The position numbers and the translations under genes are program-made. This document shows positions 7,565 to 8,678 of a DNA stretch of 8,678 bases, piece after piece. Every line of letters starts with the position of its first letter. Within the stretch, counting starts at the first letter, position 1. A model generated the notes under the pieces. The model saw only the letters and a program-made list of their open reading frames with translations, did no database searches and was not told the DNA's origin. Source of the DNA: Chloroflexota bacterium (GTDB lineage: Bacteria > Chloroflexota > Limnocylindria > QHBO01); assembly GCA_029865285.1 (NCBI GenBank), contig JAOUHE010000066.1, positions 1-8,678 on the forward strand. The letters run 5' to 3'.

Positions 7565-8678
7565 ACGGACGGCGCGTCGCCGTCACGGGCCTGGGCGTCG
7601 TCTCGCCGGTCGGCATCGGAGCCGAGGCGAGCTGGAGCGCACTGGTCAACGGCCGCTCCGGCGTCGCGGACATCACGCTCTTCGATACGACCGATTACGA
7701 GATCCACATCGCCGGCGAGGTGAAGGACTTCGACGCCACCCAGTACATGGATGGCAAGGACGTGCGCCGCCACGACCGCAACACCCATTTCGCCGTCGCC
7801 GCCGCTGGCGAGGCGCTGCGTCACGCCGGGCTGCTGAATCCAGACGGCGCGCTCGACGCCGGCCAGGCCGATCCGGATCGGTTCGGGATGGTGGTCGGCA
7901 CCGCCATTGGCGGGATTGGCATGATCACCGAGGGGGTCGAGACCCTGCGCGAGCGCGGACCGGGCCGCATCTCGCCGTTCCTGCTGCCACACATGATCCC
8001 CGACGCCGCGTCGGGGATGGTCGCCATCCAGTACGGGATCCGCGGCCCGAACATGGCGGTGGTCAGCGCCTGCGCAACCGGCGGCCACGCCATCGGTGAG
8101 GCGATGGAGTCGATCGTGCGCGGCCAGTCCGACCTGATGCTCGGCGCCGGGACCGAGGCGGTCATCGTGCCCCTCGCGTTCGCCGGATTCGGCCAGATGA
8201 GGGCGCTCGGCTCACCGATCGACCCCGACACCGGCGAGTACAACCCGCAGGGCGCCTCCCGGCCGTTCGACGCCACGCGCAACGGCTTCGTCGTCTCCGA
8301 AGGCTGCGCCGTGCTCGTCCTGGAGGAGCTCGGTCACGCCCTGGCGCGCGGCGTCACCCCGATCGCCGAAATGATCGGCTACGGCTCATCGGCCGACGCC
8401 TTCCACATGGCGGCGCCGGCGATGCGTGGCGAGGGGAACCAGCGGGCCATGCGCGCGGCGCTGGATCGCGCCGGCATCGGTCCTGAGCAGGTGGACTACA
8501 TCAACGCCCACGGCACCAGCACGCCGCTCAACGACCGGTACGAATCGATGGCCATCAGCGACGTGTTCGGCGAGCACGCCAGCCGCCTCGCGATCAGCTC
8601 CACCAAGAGCATGACCGGCCACATGATGGGTGCCGCAGGCGCCTTCGAGGGCTTCGTGTGTGCCCGCGTGGCGCAAAC
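7561..8678 (+). CDS. fabF: Beta-ketoacyl-ACP synthase II (partial, C-terminus beyond window)
   Basis: This frame is open from ATG 7561 to the right edge (372 complete codons; the family is usually about 410-420 residues). It condenses malonyl-ACP with acyl-ACP in fatty-acid chain elongation. The thiolase-fold catalytic triad is complete: Cys171 in SACATGG, His317 in NAHGTSTPLND, and His354 in TKSMTGHMMGAAG, with Lys349 just before. The N-terminal VAVTGLGVVSPVG is typical, and the overall match is closer to FabF than FabB. Two local differences stand out. A loop after RALGSP has roughly six extra residues (DPDTGEY, 221-227) before NPQGASRPFD. The usual GEGAG is SEGCA (246-250). The gene overlaps fabD by 4 nt (ATGA). 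acpP, fabG and fabH, frequent neighbours, are not between them. Confidence 0.94.
   Translation, partial: MNGRRVAVTGLGVVSPVGIGAEASWSALVNGRSGVADITLFDTTDYEIHIAGEVKDFDATQYMDGKDVRRHDRNTHFAVAAAGEALRHAGLLNPDGALDAGQADPDRFGMVVGTAIGGIGMITEGVETLRERGPGRISPFLLPHMIPDAASGMVAIQYGIRGPNMAVVSACATGGHAIGEAMESIVRGQSDLMLGAGTEAVIVPLAFAGFGQMRALGSPIDPDTGEYNPQGASRPFDATRNGFVVSEGCAVLVLEELGHALARGVTPIAEMIGYGSSADAFHMAAPAMRGEGNQRAMRAALDRAGIGPEQVDYINAHGTSTPLNDRYESMAISDVFGEHASRLAISSTKSMTGHMMGAAGAFEGFVCARVAQ

Noticed and set aside
6272..8088. Long minus-strand frames opposite fabD and fabF (6272-7498 and 6619-8088)
   Set aside because: They lie antisense to two enzymes with complete catalytic residues, and have no recognisable domain.

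Overview
This GC-rich window is densely packed with coding sequence. It most resembles a high-GC member of the Chloroflexota or a related Terrabacteria lineage. That placement is an inference from four things: the zinc-ribbon/TM/TPTPTP-type protein at the left edge, a MoaD-MoaE fusion, a CruF-like carotenoid protein, and the almost complete lack of Shine-Dalgarno sequences. It is not a phylogenetic result. No RNA gene, CRISPR array, insertion sequence or phage gene was seen, and the largest gap between genes is 66 bp.

The left half (1-4043) is a five-gene run on the minus strand, read from right to left: an aldehyde dehydrogenase, a small Rieske [2Fe-2S] protein, an unrecognised membrane protein with about eight helices, a MoaD-MoaE molybdopterin synthase fusion, and a zinc-ribbon, proline-rich, single-pass membrane protein cut by the window edge. 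The first four are joined by a 4-nt gap, a 4-nt ATGA overlap and a 1-nt TGATG overlap, so they are almost certainly one transcript. The zinc-ribbon gene follows after 53 bp and may have its own promoter.

A 66-bp divergent intergenic region (roughly 4044-4118) separates this run from the plus-strand genes. Both directions show a -10-like hexamer ending only 7-8 nt before a start codon, which suggests leaderless mRNAs. On the plus strand come a nine-helix CruF/DUF422-type carotenoid protein and, 13 nt later, a complete M20-family zinc metallohydrolase. A second promoter (TATACT at 6494-6499) precedes fabD (malonyl-CoA:ACP transacylase), which overlaps fabF (beta-ketoacyl-ACP synthase II) by ATGA. 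fabF runs off the right edge.

Functionally, the right-hand pair makes malonyl-ACP and elongates acyl chains. The left-hand cluster combines aldehyde oxidation, a Rieske electron carrier, a membrane protein and molybdenum-cofactor sulfur transfer. That grouping could be a redox module or simply housekeeping genes sharing a transcript. I see no clear new defence or mobile system. The items most worth checking are the ALDH-Rieske-membrane protein-MoaDE cluster with its unknown membrane protein, the leaderless-type promoters, and two matching 13-bp inverted repeats at the two plus-strand promoters.
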